This document shows positions 54,527 through 63,623 of a stretch of DNA of 64,000 bases, piece after piece. Under the pieces are notes generated by a model. The model made no database searches, was not told the origin of the DNA, and saw nothing but the letters and a program-made list of their open reading frames with translations. The position numbers were made by a program, and so were the translations under genes. Within the stretch, counting starts at the first letter, position 1. Each line of letters begins with the position of its first letter. Location: NCBI GenBank assembly GCA_033977085.1, contig CP138906.1:186001-250000 (forward strand). The letters are read 5' to 3'. Origin of the DNA: Apirhabdus apintestini (lineage in GTDB: Bacteria > Pseudomonadota > Gammaproteobacteria > Enterobacterales > Enterobacteriaceae).

Positions 54527-55138
54527 ATGAAAAAAGCTCACGATACCTTACCCCCGGAACAAACTGTCATGGCACTGGCACATTTTGCATGGTGTGCGCT
54601 TGTCGCTTTACGTACCGCGCAGAAGGATGGTCAGGCGTTGTCGCCACTCAGCACGCATGCATTTTTACTGCGCTGGTTAACTGTGGCGTATAAGCAAAAA
54701 CGGTTTCCGCGTGCAATCGCATCCGATATTGAGAGTCTGGTGGTACTGGGGCGCCAGAAAGGTCTTGCCGCGAGTTTATTCAGTCGTCTGGAATATCTCT
54801 GGTCTTCGTGCAGCGGACCGGTGTCTGCGCAGTCGGATTTGTACCGGTTGACGTACGCAATTGAACAGCTTAAATCGCAGGGCTGGGTCAATGCAGCGGT
54901 GAGTGACAGGGACTGGGACAATGAAGCGCTTCTGGTCCAGGAATACAGAGAGACGGATGCACTGCTGGTAAGGAAGTCGGCTCTGACCTGTGGATTTTCG
55001 GAAGAGGGCAAACTGGTTGCACCGGTGGAATTTCTGGTGACGGGCAACCTGTCAGCATGTACAGAGGTTTTTCAGTCCCATGCCCTCCCGTCGGTCATGG
55101 TGGCATCGAACCGGATCGTATTACAACCCGAGAAATAG
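54527..55138 (+). CDS. DUF2913 family protein
   Basis: Intact, 203 residues. ALVALRTAQKDGQALSPLSTHAFLLRWLTVAYKQKRFPRAIASDI and SRLEYLWSSCSG...YRLTYAIEQLKSQGW are characteristic of DUF2913, a family of unknown function in Enterobacteriaceae, often in islands. It stands alone between the ISL3 region and the tssC fragment. Confidence 0.85.
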   Translation: MKKAHDTLPPEQTVMALAHFAWCALVALRTAQKDGQALSPLSTHAFLLRWLTVAYKQKRFPRAIASDIESLVVLGRQKGLAASLFSRLEYLWSSCSGPVSAQSDLYRLTYAIEQLKSQGWVNAAVSDRDWDNEALLVQEYRETDALLVRKSALTCGFSEEGKLVAPVEFLVTGNLSACTEVFQSHALPSVMVASNRIVLQPEK

Positions 55139-55192
55139 AGCAAAAACCTCAACGTATTACTCAATCTGATCACTGTCCATTCCCTGAATAGC

Positions 55193-55414
55193 AGGTAACC
55201 TCGGTTTCATTCCGCTGTCCTGGCGATTACTCCTGCTTCTTCTCGGCGAACTCCACACAGAAGCCGGCCCTGTATGACACCGCCGATGCGACGGCTAACC
55301 GCCGTATCAACGCGCGTCTGCCGTACATCTTCCTGCTGTCGCGTATTGCGCACTACCTGAAGCTGATTCAGCGCGAAAATATCGGCACCACCAAAGACCG
55401 TCGTCTGCTGGAGC
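55193..55414 (+). pseudogene. tssC: tssC (vipB) C-terminal fragment, cut by IS66 element
   Basis: AACCTCGGTTTCATTCCGCTG encodes NLGFIPL. Then, after a shift, GDYSCFFSANSTQKPALYDTADATANRRINARLPYIFLLSRIAHYL...ENIGTTKDRRLLE (55223-55412) is the conserved C-terminal part of the T6SS sheath protein TssC. The IS66 element starts at 55415 and the rest of tssC is absent on its far side. Only about 70 codons remain. Confidence 0.8.
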
Positions 55415-55513
55415 GTAAGCATCCGGTGAAGGCGCCTTGCTGGTTGTTTCCATAACCGCCATTCTGCGGCTCTTCCTTATATCCATACGGAGAGCTTCAG
55501 TGAGCAAAAATAT

Positions 55514-55812
55514 ATGACCGCCGCGCAGCGGCGCCGCCATTATCACGACTGGCTGGACAGCGGTATGACCAGAGCAGACTACGCCCGCCTTCACGGTATC
55601 CATGCCAAAACCTTCGGTAACCTCTGCAGGGACATCGCCGCTGAGGGGGCGGCCAACGCTGCGCCTCCGGAAAAAATGCGTTACCGTTACTGCCCGTCAC
55701 CCTCGCGATACCCGTGGAGACGGACACCGTAACGCTCAGCCTTCGCAGGGCCAGCGTCACCGGCACCGCCGCCGCGCTTATCCCTCTCATCCGGGAGCTT
55801 AACCTGTGCTGA
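55514..55812 (+). CDS. tnpA: IS66 TnpA (element 1, one frameshift)
   Basis: MTAAQRRRHYHDWLDSGMTRADYARLHGIHAKTFGNLCRD is the helix-turn-helix of IS66 TnpA. The A run at 55671-55676 has six bases. With seven, the frame continues NALPLLPVTLAIPVETDTVTL to 55812, overlapping tnpB as usual. About 99 residues. Confidence 0.8.
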
Positions 55813-56144
55813 CTCCACACCATCTCTGGCTGGTTCGCGAGCCTGCCGATATGCGCGCCGGTATCGACACGCTGACCCGTAAAGCCACTGAGGCCGCGGG
55901 GCATCCGCCCCGGGAAGGGGAAGCCTTCCTGTTTACCAGCCGGCGTCGCTCCCGTATGAAGCTGCTGCTGTGGGACCGCCACGGCATCTGGCTCTGCGCC
56001 CGTCGCCTCCACCGGGGCTCCTTCCACTGGCCCCGGGCCGGCGATGAGACCCGGACTCTCACCGCGGAGCAGTTCACCTGGCTCACCGCGGGTGTCGACT
56101 GGCAGCGCCTCTCTGCCGGGCCGTTACCGGCATGGACGGAGTAA
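55806..56144 (+). CDS. tnpB: IS66 TnpB / Orf2 (element 1)
   Basis: Intact, 112 residues, GTG start overlapping tnpA. LVREPADMRAGIDTLTRKA, SRMKLLLWDRHGIWLCARRLHRGSFHWP is the TnpB (IS66 Orf2) signature. Confidence 0.93.
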   Translation: MLTPHHLWLVREPADMRAGIDTLTRKATEAAGHPPREGEAFLFTSRRRSRMKLLLWDRHGIWLCARRLHRGSFHWPRAGDETRTLTAEQFTWLTAGVDWQRLSAGPLPAWTE

Positions 56145-57637
56145 TAATCAGAAAAAACAATCACAAAACCCTTCCGCTCACACGGATATTATCCCCGCCC
56201 TCTGTTAGCATGGCGGTATGACAAGCGATATCCTGCACACCACCGATGACCCTGATGAACTGCGCCGCCTGGCGCAGGACCTGCAGGCAAACATCGATAC
56301 CCTTCATCATCGGCTTCGCTCGCTGGAAACAGAAAATACCCTGTTACAGGCAGAAAAGACCGCGAACGAACAACGCATCTGCGAACTGGAGGAGGCCCTG
56401 AAGCTGGCGCGCCAGTGGCGCTTCGGGCGTAAAGTGAACGTCTGCCGGTGGGGCAGAAGGTGCTGGCCGATGAGGATGCCGCCACCGATGAGGCCGACAT
56501 ATCCCGCCAACTGGCGGACCTGCTGCCCCGAAAGACATGCTGGCGAAAAAGCCGGCAAGTCAGCCCCTGCCGGCCGGTCTGCCGCGCGAGGAGACGGTGC
56601 TGGCACCGCCGGCAGGGACGGACTGCCCGGGCTGCGGCAGCGCCCTGCGTCACATCCGCGACGAGGTGAACGAGACGCTGGAGTACATCCCGGCGCGCTT
56701 CGTGGTGAAACGCACCGTCAGGCCACAGTACGGCTGCCCGTGCTGTGACACGGTGCACAGTGCCGCCCTGCCGGCGGCCATCATCGACAAAGGTCAGCCC
56801 GGCCCGGGCCTGCTGGCGCAGGTCATTATCGCAAAAGTCATGGACCATCTGCCGCTGCACCGCCAGCAGAAAATCTATGCCCGGGAAGGCGTGCTACTGC
56901 CGGAGAGCACGCTGGCGGACTGGTTCGGACAGACCGCCGCCGTGCTGTCACCGCTGGCGACGGCCCTGAAGAGAGACCTGCTGCGCCAGCCGGTGCTGCA
57001 GGCGGACGAGACGCCGCTGCAGGTGCTGGACACGCAGAAAGGTAAAGCGAAAAACGGGTACCTGTGGGCATACGTCAGTGCGGCAGGCAGCGAACGCGAC
57101 GTCGTGGTGTACGACTGCCGTCCGGGCCGTGCCGGCGAGTATGCCCGAGTGATGCTTAACGGGTGGTCGGGCACCCTGGTGGTGGACGGTTATGCGGGCT
57201 ACAGCGCGCTGTTCAGTACGGAGGCAGAAGACGGGCACGTTATCCCGTCAGGTATCCGTGAAGCGGGATGCCTGGCGCACGTGCGCCGGAAGTTCATGGA
57301 CCTGTATAAAATGAACGGCAGTCCGGGGGCACGGGAGGCGCTGGAGTACATCCGCGGGCTGTATATCCTGGAGCGGACCATCCGTCAGCGGCCGGCGGAG
57401 CAGAAGCGCCGATGGCGACGACGGTATGCGAAACCGCAGATGGCGCGCTTCCATAGCTGGCTGACGGAGCGGGAAAAGCAGAGCACTCCGGGTGGATCGC
57501 TGCACAAGGCTATCAGCTATGCGCTGAAGCGATGGGCGTCGCTGCAGACGTATCTGGACGACGGTCGGGTGCCGGTAGATAACAACCGGTGCGAGCAGAT
57601 GATGAGTAAGCGCCCCATGTGGGACGTAGTGTAAGGT

Positions 57638-59256
57638 TTATTTTACGGTTGCGAGGTTCCAGGGCAGCAGTTCGTGCACCCGGTTCGAGGGCCAGTCGCT
57701 GATTTTATCCAGCACGTCGCGTAACCAGCCTTCGGGCTCCACGCCATTCAGCTTGCAGGTGCCCAGCAGTCTGTAGATGATCGCCGCGGCTTCACCACCT
57801 CGGTCTGAGCCGAAGAACAGGTAGTTACGCCGCCCCAGCGCCACACACCGTAAGGCGTTTTCACAGATGTTGTTGTCGATCTCCACCCGGCCATTTTTGC
57901 AGTACACGTTCAGCGCGCTCCACTGTTTCAGCATATATCCGAACGCCTTCGCCATCTCCGCGTGCACCGACAACGTTTTCAACTGCTCCTGGATCCACTC
58001 GTACAGCGACTGCATCAACGGCATGCTCTTTTCTTTCCTGACCGCCAGCCGCCTTTCCTCCGGGCTACCCCGGATATCGGCCTCGATGGCATACAACGCC
58101 GCTATTCGTTTGAGGGCTTCCTCTGTCAACTCCGTTGGCCGGCGGGCATGTTCATCGTGGATTTTCCGCCGCGCATGCGCCAGGCATGCCGCTTCCGTCA
58201 CTCGCCCGGTTTCGTATACCGCGTCATAACCGCCGTACGCATCCGCCTGCAGCACGCCACGGTATTGCGCAAGGTGCCGCTGCGGATGCTCGCCCTTGCG
58301 ATCCGCCGAGTACGCGAACCACACCGCCGGCGGCAGTGACGACCCCGTGTTGCGGTCATCGCGTACGTACACCCACAGCCGCCCGGTCCGCGTCTTTCCG
58401 CTTCCCGGCGCCTGGACCGGCACCGGCGTATCATCGGTATGAACCTTGCCCGCCTCGAGCACATAACGGTTCAACACCTCCGCCAGCGGATTCAGCTTCC
58501 CGACCAGCTCCAGCACCCAGCGATCCATGCTGTTGCGGTTTAGCGCCAGACCATGTCGGGCGTAGATTTCACTCTGACGGTACAGCGGGATGTGCTCCAC
58601 ATACTTGCTCACCAGGATACGCGCCAGCAGGCCAGGCCCCGCGTAGCTCCGGTCGATGGGCTTCGCCGGCAACGGCGCCTGCACGATGGTATCGCATTTC
58701 CGGCAGGCCAGCTTCGGCCGCACAGTTTCGATGACGTTGAAGGCATTGTTGATGATGTCCAGCTGCTCGGTGACGGTTTCACCCAGCGCTGCCAGTTCCC
58801 CCCGCAGACCGGGCACACTGTTTCCACCGGCTCGATGCGTACCGTTTCGCGCGGCAACTCTGCTGGCAGCGGCTGGCGTGATGAAGGACGATGTGGAGTT
58901 GCGGTTTTCTCTGTCGCTTCTTCCGCAGCAACATCAGCATTAGACTCCGCCGTTACTGCAGCCGCAGCCTCCAGGCAGCCTTTGGCGGTATTCAGACGAC
59001 CTTCCATTTCACCCAGCCGTTTTTCTGCTTCGCGGATCTTCTTCTCAAGCTTGTTGCGCAGCTTCTCCGGCTTCTGGCCGAACAACATCCGTTTGAGCTT
59101 GTCTATCTGCGCCTTCAGGCGTTCGATCTCACGCTCATAGCCGGCGACCTGACCTTCATAGCGGCGCACCTGTGCCTGGAGCCGCTTTAGCAGCACCTGC
59201 TGTTGAAGCGCCAGCGCTTTCAGTTGGTTGATGTCGTCGGGGAGTTCGCTTTTCAT
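57638..59256 (-). CDS. tnpC: IS66 TnpC transposase (element 2, one frameshift)
   Basis: The coiled N-terminus (MKSELPDDINQLKALALQQQVLLKRLQAQ...IDKLKRMLFGQKPEKL) leads to CPVCGGELAALGETVTEQLD. The C run at 58798-58803 (minus strand G6) should be seven. DDE core has HTDDTPVPVQAPGSGKTRTGRLW, QADAYGGYDAVY and CLAHARRKIHDEH, ending NLATVK. About 540 residues when joined. Confidence 0.9.
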
Positions 59257-59275
59257 CCTCTGACATTACAACAAG

Positions 59276-59623
59276 TTATACGCGCAGACCAGACGTATGT
59301 GCGCGCTGAGGGTGTTTCCAGTTGAGGCCTTCGAGCAGCATGGCCAGCTGCGCCGGCGTGAGGTGGATTTTGCCGTCGCTGACGGCGGGCCAGACGAAGC
59401 ATCCACGTTCGAGGCGTTTGACGAACAGGCACAGGCCATCCTCGTCGGCCCACAGCAGTTTTATCATGTCACCCCGTCGTCCGCGGAAGATGAACAGATG
59501 GCCGCTGAACGGATCGTCGTTGAGGACGCTCTGCACGCGCGACGCCAGGCCGTTGAAGCCGTTGCGCATGTCGGTAATGCCGGCGACCAGCCAGATGCGG
59601 GAACCCGCAGGAAGTGAGATCAC
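59276..59623 (-). CDS. tnpB: IS66 TnpB / Orf2 (element 2)
   Basis: Intact, 115 residues: MISLPAGSRIWLVAGITDMRNGFNGLASRVQ, HLFIFRGRRGDMIKLLWADEDGLCLFVKRLERGCFVWP. Overlaps the tnpA stop by four bases. Confidence 0.95.
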   Translation of the reverse strand: MISLPAGSRIWLVAGITDMRNGFNGLASRVQSVLNDDPFSGHLFIFRGRRGDMIKLLWADEDGLCLFVKRLERGCFVWPAVSDGKIHLTPAQLAMLLEGLNWKHPQRAHTSGLRV

Positions 59624-60036
59624 CGGCGACCTCGCTTCAGTTCGCGAACCAGCGTTGCCAGCATGGCCGGCGTAAGGTGCCCGGCTAGCTTCAGGCGTGC
59701 GCGACCAATGACTATCTCGCAGGTCTGCTCATGCCCGGGCGGTGATGCCGGTACAGCCGCGGTTGGTGCAGCAGGCAGCAACGGCAGCTGGCGTTCGAGA
59801 ACAACGGGAACGATGTTGTCCGTGATGGTGCCGGTCTCACCCGCACCGTCATCAACGGGGGCTTCAACCAGATGGCGATAGCGCTGACGCCAGGTAAACA
59901 GCAGGTTGTCATTAATACCGTGCTCGCGGGCAAGTAGGGCCACGCTGGCACCAGGCTGCAGCGATTGCTGGACCAGGTCGATTTTGAAGGACATGGAATA
60001 GGATGCGCGTTTGCGCCGGGTCTTGAGATCTGTCAC
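59620..60036 (-). CDS. tnpA: IS66 TnpA (element 2)
   Basis: Intact, 138 residues. RKRASYSMSFKIDLVQQSLQPGASVALLAREHGINDNLLFTWRQRYR is the helix-turn-helix domain and CEIVIGRARLKLAGHLTPAMLATLVRELKR the conserved C-terminus. Confidence 0.94.
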   Translation of the reverse strand: MTDLKTRRKRASYSMSFKIDLVQQSLQPGASVALLAREHGINDNLLFTWRQRYRHLVEAPVDDGAGETGTITDNIVPVVLERQLPLLPAAPTAAVPASPPGHEQTCEIVIGRARLKLAGHLTPAMLATLVRELKRGRR

Positions 60037-60453
60037 CTGTGATAGTGTCCATCTAAATTTAAGTGGACACTATCATCGCCGGATTGACAGTGATCTGACA
60101 GACGTCCTACATGGGGCGCTTACGATGATGAGGCCGGTGGCGCAGGGCCGGCGTAACTGGCTGTTCGCGGGTTCACTGCGGGGCGGGGAGCGAATGGCGG
60201 ACCTGTTGTCCCTGGTGCACACGGCGCGGCTGAACGGTCTGGAGCCCCGGGCGTGGCTGCGTGATGTGCTGGAGAAGCTGCCGTCGTGGCCGGCGTCGCG
60301 ACTGGAAGAGTTGCTGCCATACGGCCGTCAGACGGGCTGAACGTTCCCTGCCATATCACCGGCGTCAGCGCAAGGCGCCTTCACCGGATGCTTACCCTGC
60401 TGGCGATTGCACGCCTCAGTGCCTGGATAATTATTTCCTTTTGCCCGGAATCA

Positions 60454-60804
60454 TCACCCGGAATCATTATCTGTCCGGGCATTCCTTTTCGGCTCAGACT
60501 CGATATTCGCCTCTGTTGTATGCTCGACAAGTTTCTTAAATTTACGCTTCTGTTCAATACCCGATGGTGTGCAGTCTTCGGCTTCAGCAAGCTGTACCGC
60601 CGCATTGTAAGTATCATAGCAATGCTCTGTGTCATCGACCTGCCGCTGACATTTACTGAAATCACTGAAGGTTTTATCAGGGTGGTGCAACATAAAGATT
60701 GTTTCAGTATTAGCCCTGAGCGAATGGATGATTACAGGCAGGAATATGACTTCTGCTGCAACGGTAAGTAAAAAGAAGATGAAGACCATCAATTTAAATT
60801 GCAT
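60454..60804 (-). CDS. Unrecognised small membrane-anchored protein, 116 aa
   Basis: MQFKLMVFIFFLLTVAAEVIFLPVIIHSL is an N-terminal membrane anchor or signal. The rest is hydrophilic with three Cys (SKCQRQVDDTEHCYDTYN, AEDCTPSG). The stop at its end results from a duplicated TGATTCCGGG (about 60454-60476). Without the repeat the frame continues QKEIIIQALRRAI into the edge of IS66 element 1. It follows another unknown gene fragment on the same strand, possibly an effector-immunity-like pair beside T6SS debris, which is speculation. Confidence 0.5.
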   Translation of the reverse strand: MQFKLMVFIFFLLTVAAEVIFLPVIIHSLRANTETIFMLHHPDKTFSDFSKCQRQVDDTEHCYDTYNAAVQLAEAEDCTPSGIEQKRKFKKLVEHTTEANIESEPKRNARTDNDSG

Positions 60805-60846
60805 GCGATATCTACGATGTCAAAGTTGCTCATCTTAGCAAGTTTG

Positions 60847-61158
60847 TTATTTGCACTGTCCTGTCATGGCTGTCATGGCTGTTATGGCTGTTATGGCTTT
60901 GTGTATATCCGGAGCATGAGGGGCATAATAAAAATCAACACTTGTCTGATCATGACCAGACGTCCCGATTTCCATACAGGCGACAACCTGATTGTCTTTG
61001 TCCTGTAAGCTGTATCTGTCGGTGCCCTGAGGGAGAGGGGAGTCTACAGATAACGAAAGATGCTGTTGGAGCGCGGCTGAATAAAGACAGGCTTCAACCG
61101 ATGTTTTACTGGCATCCAGGTATGTTGTTTTTAATTCAGGGTGTATACCAACACGTCC
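60847..61158 (-). pseudogene. C-terminal fragment of unrecognised protein, cut by IS66 element 3
   Basis: On the minus strand an open frame runs from the IS66 end at 61158 (GRVGIHPELKTTYLDASKTSVEACLYSAALQQHLSLSVDS) to VDFYYAPHAPDIHKAITAITAMTAMTGQCK, stop at 60847-60849. The 9-bp tandem repeat at 60865-60900 encodes the AIT/AMT repeats. No family recognised. It ends 43 bases before the next minus-strand gene. Confidence 0.5.
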
Positions 61159-61208
61159 GTAAGCGTCCAGCGAGAACCGTATTGACGGGGATGTGTTCGT
61201 TGGCAGTG

Positions 61209-62747
61209 CTACGCGCCAGGGAGCAGTTCGCTGACCCTGTTTATCGGCCAGTCCGCTATGACGTCAAGCACATGGCGGAGATAGCCTTCTGGATCCACTC
61301 CGTTCAGTTTGCATGTCCCGATCAGACTGTACAGCAACGCTCCACGCTCACCTCCGTGGTCTGAGCCGAAGAACAACCAGTTTTACGACCCAGGCTGACC
61401 ATCCGTAGGGCATTTTCAGCGATGTTGTTATCTGCTTCGGCCCAGCCGTCCTCCGCATAGTACGTCAGTGCTTGCCACTGGTTCAGGGCGTATGTGAAGG
61501 CCTCGCCCAACCGGGATTTTTTCGACAGCGTGGCGCTTTTCTCCACCAACCAGTCATGCAGGGATATCAGCAGCGGCTTACTCCGGGATTGCCTTGCCGC
61601 CAGCCGCTCCGTTGCCGGGAGACCGCGTATTTCCTCTTCTACCGCGTACAGCTTCGCCGATACGTTTCAGGGCTTCCTCTGCGGTGGCCGTCTGAGTACT
61701 TATATAGACGTCGTGGATTTTTCTGCGTGCGTGGGCCCAGCAGGCCGCTTCTGTTAACGGGCCACCTTCACGCTCTGCGCTGAACAACCGATCGTAACCT
61801 GCGAACGCATCCGCCTGCAGCACACCTTGATAGCGCTGAAGATGTTGCTGAGGATGTTTACCCTGCCGGTCTGGTGAGAAGGCGAACCATGCCGCTGGCG
61901 GGTCTGATGAACCAGCGCTTCTGCCATCACGGACATATGTCCAGATGCGCCCGGTTTTGGTCTTCTTTCTGCCCGGGGCCAGTTCCGGCACCGGAGTATC
62001 GTCCGTATGCAGTTTGCGGCAGTTCATCACGTAGTGGTAAAGGGCTTCATCAAGCGGTGCCATTAACCGGCAACAGGCATCCACCCAGTTGGAGAGCAGC
62101 GCACGACTCAGCTCCACGCCCTGACGGGCAAAGATTTCAGTCTGACGATACAGCGGCAGGTGTTCGCAGTATTTCCCAGATAATACCCGCGCCAGCAGAC
62201 CCGGCCCGGCGATCCCGCGATCGATGGGACGTGATGGCGCGGGGGCTTCAACGATACAGTCGCATCTGACGCAGGCCTTTTTCACTCTGACCGTGCGGAT
62301 CACTTTCAGGGCGCTGGAGACCAGTTCCAGCTGCTCAGCGCTGACTTCGCTGAGGTACTCCATACCGTTGCCACATTCCGGACAGCAGGTTTCCGCAGGC
62401 TCCAGCCGGTGTATCTCGCGGGGAAGGTGTTCCGGTAACGGGCGAAGATGGCGGGACTGACGCAGCTGACGAGGGACCTGTGGATCGTTATCCCGACCGT
62501 TGTAACGATCGCTTCGCTGCTCCTGCTGTTTCAGCAGGGCTTCAGCCTCTTCAACCTGCTGGCGCAGTTTTTCTATCTGTGCCCGGAGATGCTCGATTTC
62601 GCGTTCTTCATTCTCGATTTTCTCTTCAGCGCGGGCCAGCGCCGAACGCAGGAACGACTCAGTCTCTGCAACGAGGCTGAGTTGATTGTCTTTCTGGCGA
62701 AGCGCGTCTTCCAGCGCAGCGATACGGGCGAGATAGTCCTGACTCAT
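61209..62747 (-). CDS. tnpC: IS66 TnpC transposase (element 3, frameshifts)
   Basis: MSQDYLARIAALEDALRQKDNQLSLVAETESFLRSALARAEEKIE is the coiled N-terminus. CCPECGNGMEYLSEVSAEQLELV is the zinc motif and HTDDTPVPELAPGRKKTKTGRIW, QADAFAGYDRLF and CWAHARRKIHDVY the DDE core. Shifts near 61645 and 61370 separate the end (SLGRKTGC..., LIGTCKLNGVDPEGYLRHVLDVIADW..., ELLPGA, stop at 61209-61211). About 510 residues when joined. Confidence 0.88.
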
Positions 62748-62777
62748 GACCCCATTTATAATGCGGTCATGGTCTTT

Positions 62778-63128
62778 TTACAACATTGTCAGTGAGTTAA
62801 GACGTGCTGTTTTTGGCTGGCGCCAGTCCAGCTTATCGAGGAGCATGGCAAGTTGTGAGCGGGTGATGGCGATTTTGCCGTCGCGTACAGCAGGCCAGAT
62901 GAACTGCCCTTCTTCCAGCCGTTTGGTAAACAGGTACAGGCCGTCCGCATCAGCCCAGAGGATCTTCACGGTGTCACCTTTGCGGCCACGGAAGATAAAC
63001 AGGTGCCCGGAGAACGGATTTTCCTCAAGTGTATGCTGTACCAGCTCGCCCAGACCATTGAAGGATTTACGCATGTCGGTGACGCCAGCAACCAGCCAGA
63101 TGCGGGTACCTGACGGGAGGGATATCAT
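62778..63128 (-). CDS. tnpB: IS66 TnpB / Orf2 (element 3)
   Basis: Intact, 116 residues: MISLPSGTRIWLVAGVTDMRKSFNGLGELVQ, HLFIFRGRKGDTVKILWADADGLYLFTKRLEEGQFIWP. Overlaps the tnpA stop by four bases. Confidence 0.95.
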   Translation of the reverse strand: MISLPSGTRIWLVAGVTDMRKSFNGLGELVQHTLEENPFSGHLFIFRGRKGDTVKILWADADGLYLFTKRLEEGQFIWPAVRDGKIAITRSQLAMLLDKLDWRQPKTARLNSLTML

Positions 63129-63538
63129 TGACGTCTCCCGGTCAGCTCGCGAAGCAGCACGGCCAGCAACTCCGGTGACGGGTTCTCCAGTGTCATTTTT
63201 CCGTGGCGGAACTCAACACAACAGGAGGTGGCATTCAGCGCTGAGAACTGACCCGGGTCAGTATTCGTCTCACCTGTTGGCGCCGGATCAGATATCACTT
63301 CGACAGGCAGCATAGTCGATGATGGTGACTATTCGACTGTTGCCGGAAGGCGGCGTGATATACGGCCTTCATCCTGCCACAGACGTAGCCATTTAAAGAT
63401 GACGTTATCGTTGATACCGTTTTCGCGAGCAATCTGAGCAACGCAGGCACCGGGGCGGGAGGCCAGTTCGACCATACGAAGCTTGAAGTCATTGGGATAA
63501 TTTTTACGGGGTTCTTTTCGCCAAGATTGGGATTCCAT
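63125..63538 (-). CDS. tnpA: IS66 TnpA (element 3, one frameshift)
   Basis: MESQSWRKEPRKNYPNDFKLRMVELASRPGACVAQIARENGINDNVIFKWLRLW is the helix-turn-helix part. A shift near 63330 leads to MLPVEVISDPAPTGETN and the C-terminus NPSPELLAVLLRELTGRRQ. An imperfect palindrome (ACTTAGA/TCTAAGT, about 63539-63577) lies upstream, as in element 2. Confidence 0.88.
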
Positions 63539-63623
63539 ACTTAGATGTCCGTCTGTAACAGGTGGGCGTCTAAGTTACCAGTACTGGCTTAATGGCTACA
63601 CACGGCGCTGGCTTTACGCTTAC

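Larger units (their letters stand above)
57606..60123 (-). mobile_element. IS66-family element 2 (2518 bp), nested in element 1
   Basis: Ends GTAAGCGCCCCATGTGGGAC (57606) and the complement of GTAAGCGCCCCATGTAGGAC (to 60123). An 8-bp target duplication GATGATGA lies at 57598-57605 and 60124-60131. It carries tnpA, tnpB and tnpC on the minus strand, plus a perfect inverted repeat at 60044-60079 upstream of tnpA. Complete and recent. Confidence 0.95.
56218..60340 (+). pseudogene. tnpC: IS66 TnpC transposase (element 1), split by IS66 element 2
   Basis: The N-terminal leucine-zipper-like coil starts MTSDILHTTDDPDELRRLAQDLQANIDTLHHRLRSLETEN. After a shift near 56440 the zinc-finger CPGCGSALRHIRDEVNETLEYIPARFVVKR and the DDE core follow (QADETPLQVLDTQKGKAKNGYLW, VDGYAGYSALF, HVRRKFMDLY). 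Element 2 enters after NNRCEQMM. From 60132 the frame resumes RPVAQGRRNWLFAGSLRGGERMA and ends at 60340. Joined, it makes about 530 residues. Confidence 0.88.
55415..60395 (+). mobile_element. IS66-family element 1, interrupted by IS66 element 2
   Basis: The left end GTAAGCATCCGGTGAAGGCG (55415) is repeated inverted at the right end (to 60395). It carries tnpA, tnpB and tnpC on the plus strand, with element 2 inserted in tnpC. Flanking 8-mers (GCTGGAGC left, CCTGCTGG right) do not match, so one side has been deleted or recombined. Confidence 0.9.
61159..63623 (-). mobile_element. IS66-family element 3 (2465 bp), no target duplication
   Basis: The left end GTAAGCGTCCAGCGAGAACC (61159) and the complement of the right end, GTAAGCGTAAAGCCAGCGCC (to 63623), are imperfect inverted repeats. 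The genes are tnpA-tnpB-tnpC on the minus strand. Flanks ACACGTCC and TCTTTATC do not match, so it marks a rearrangement. Right of it begins an ABC exporter fragment. Confidence 0.88.

Noticed and set aside
61159..61208. TnpC of IS66 element 3 reading through into the flanking gene (LLPWRVALPTNTSPSIRF...)
   Set aside because: This needs an extra C, and the uncorrected frame ends ELLPGA inside the IS, as a self-contained element should. The flanking frame is treated as a separate remnant.
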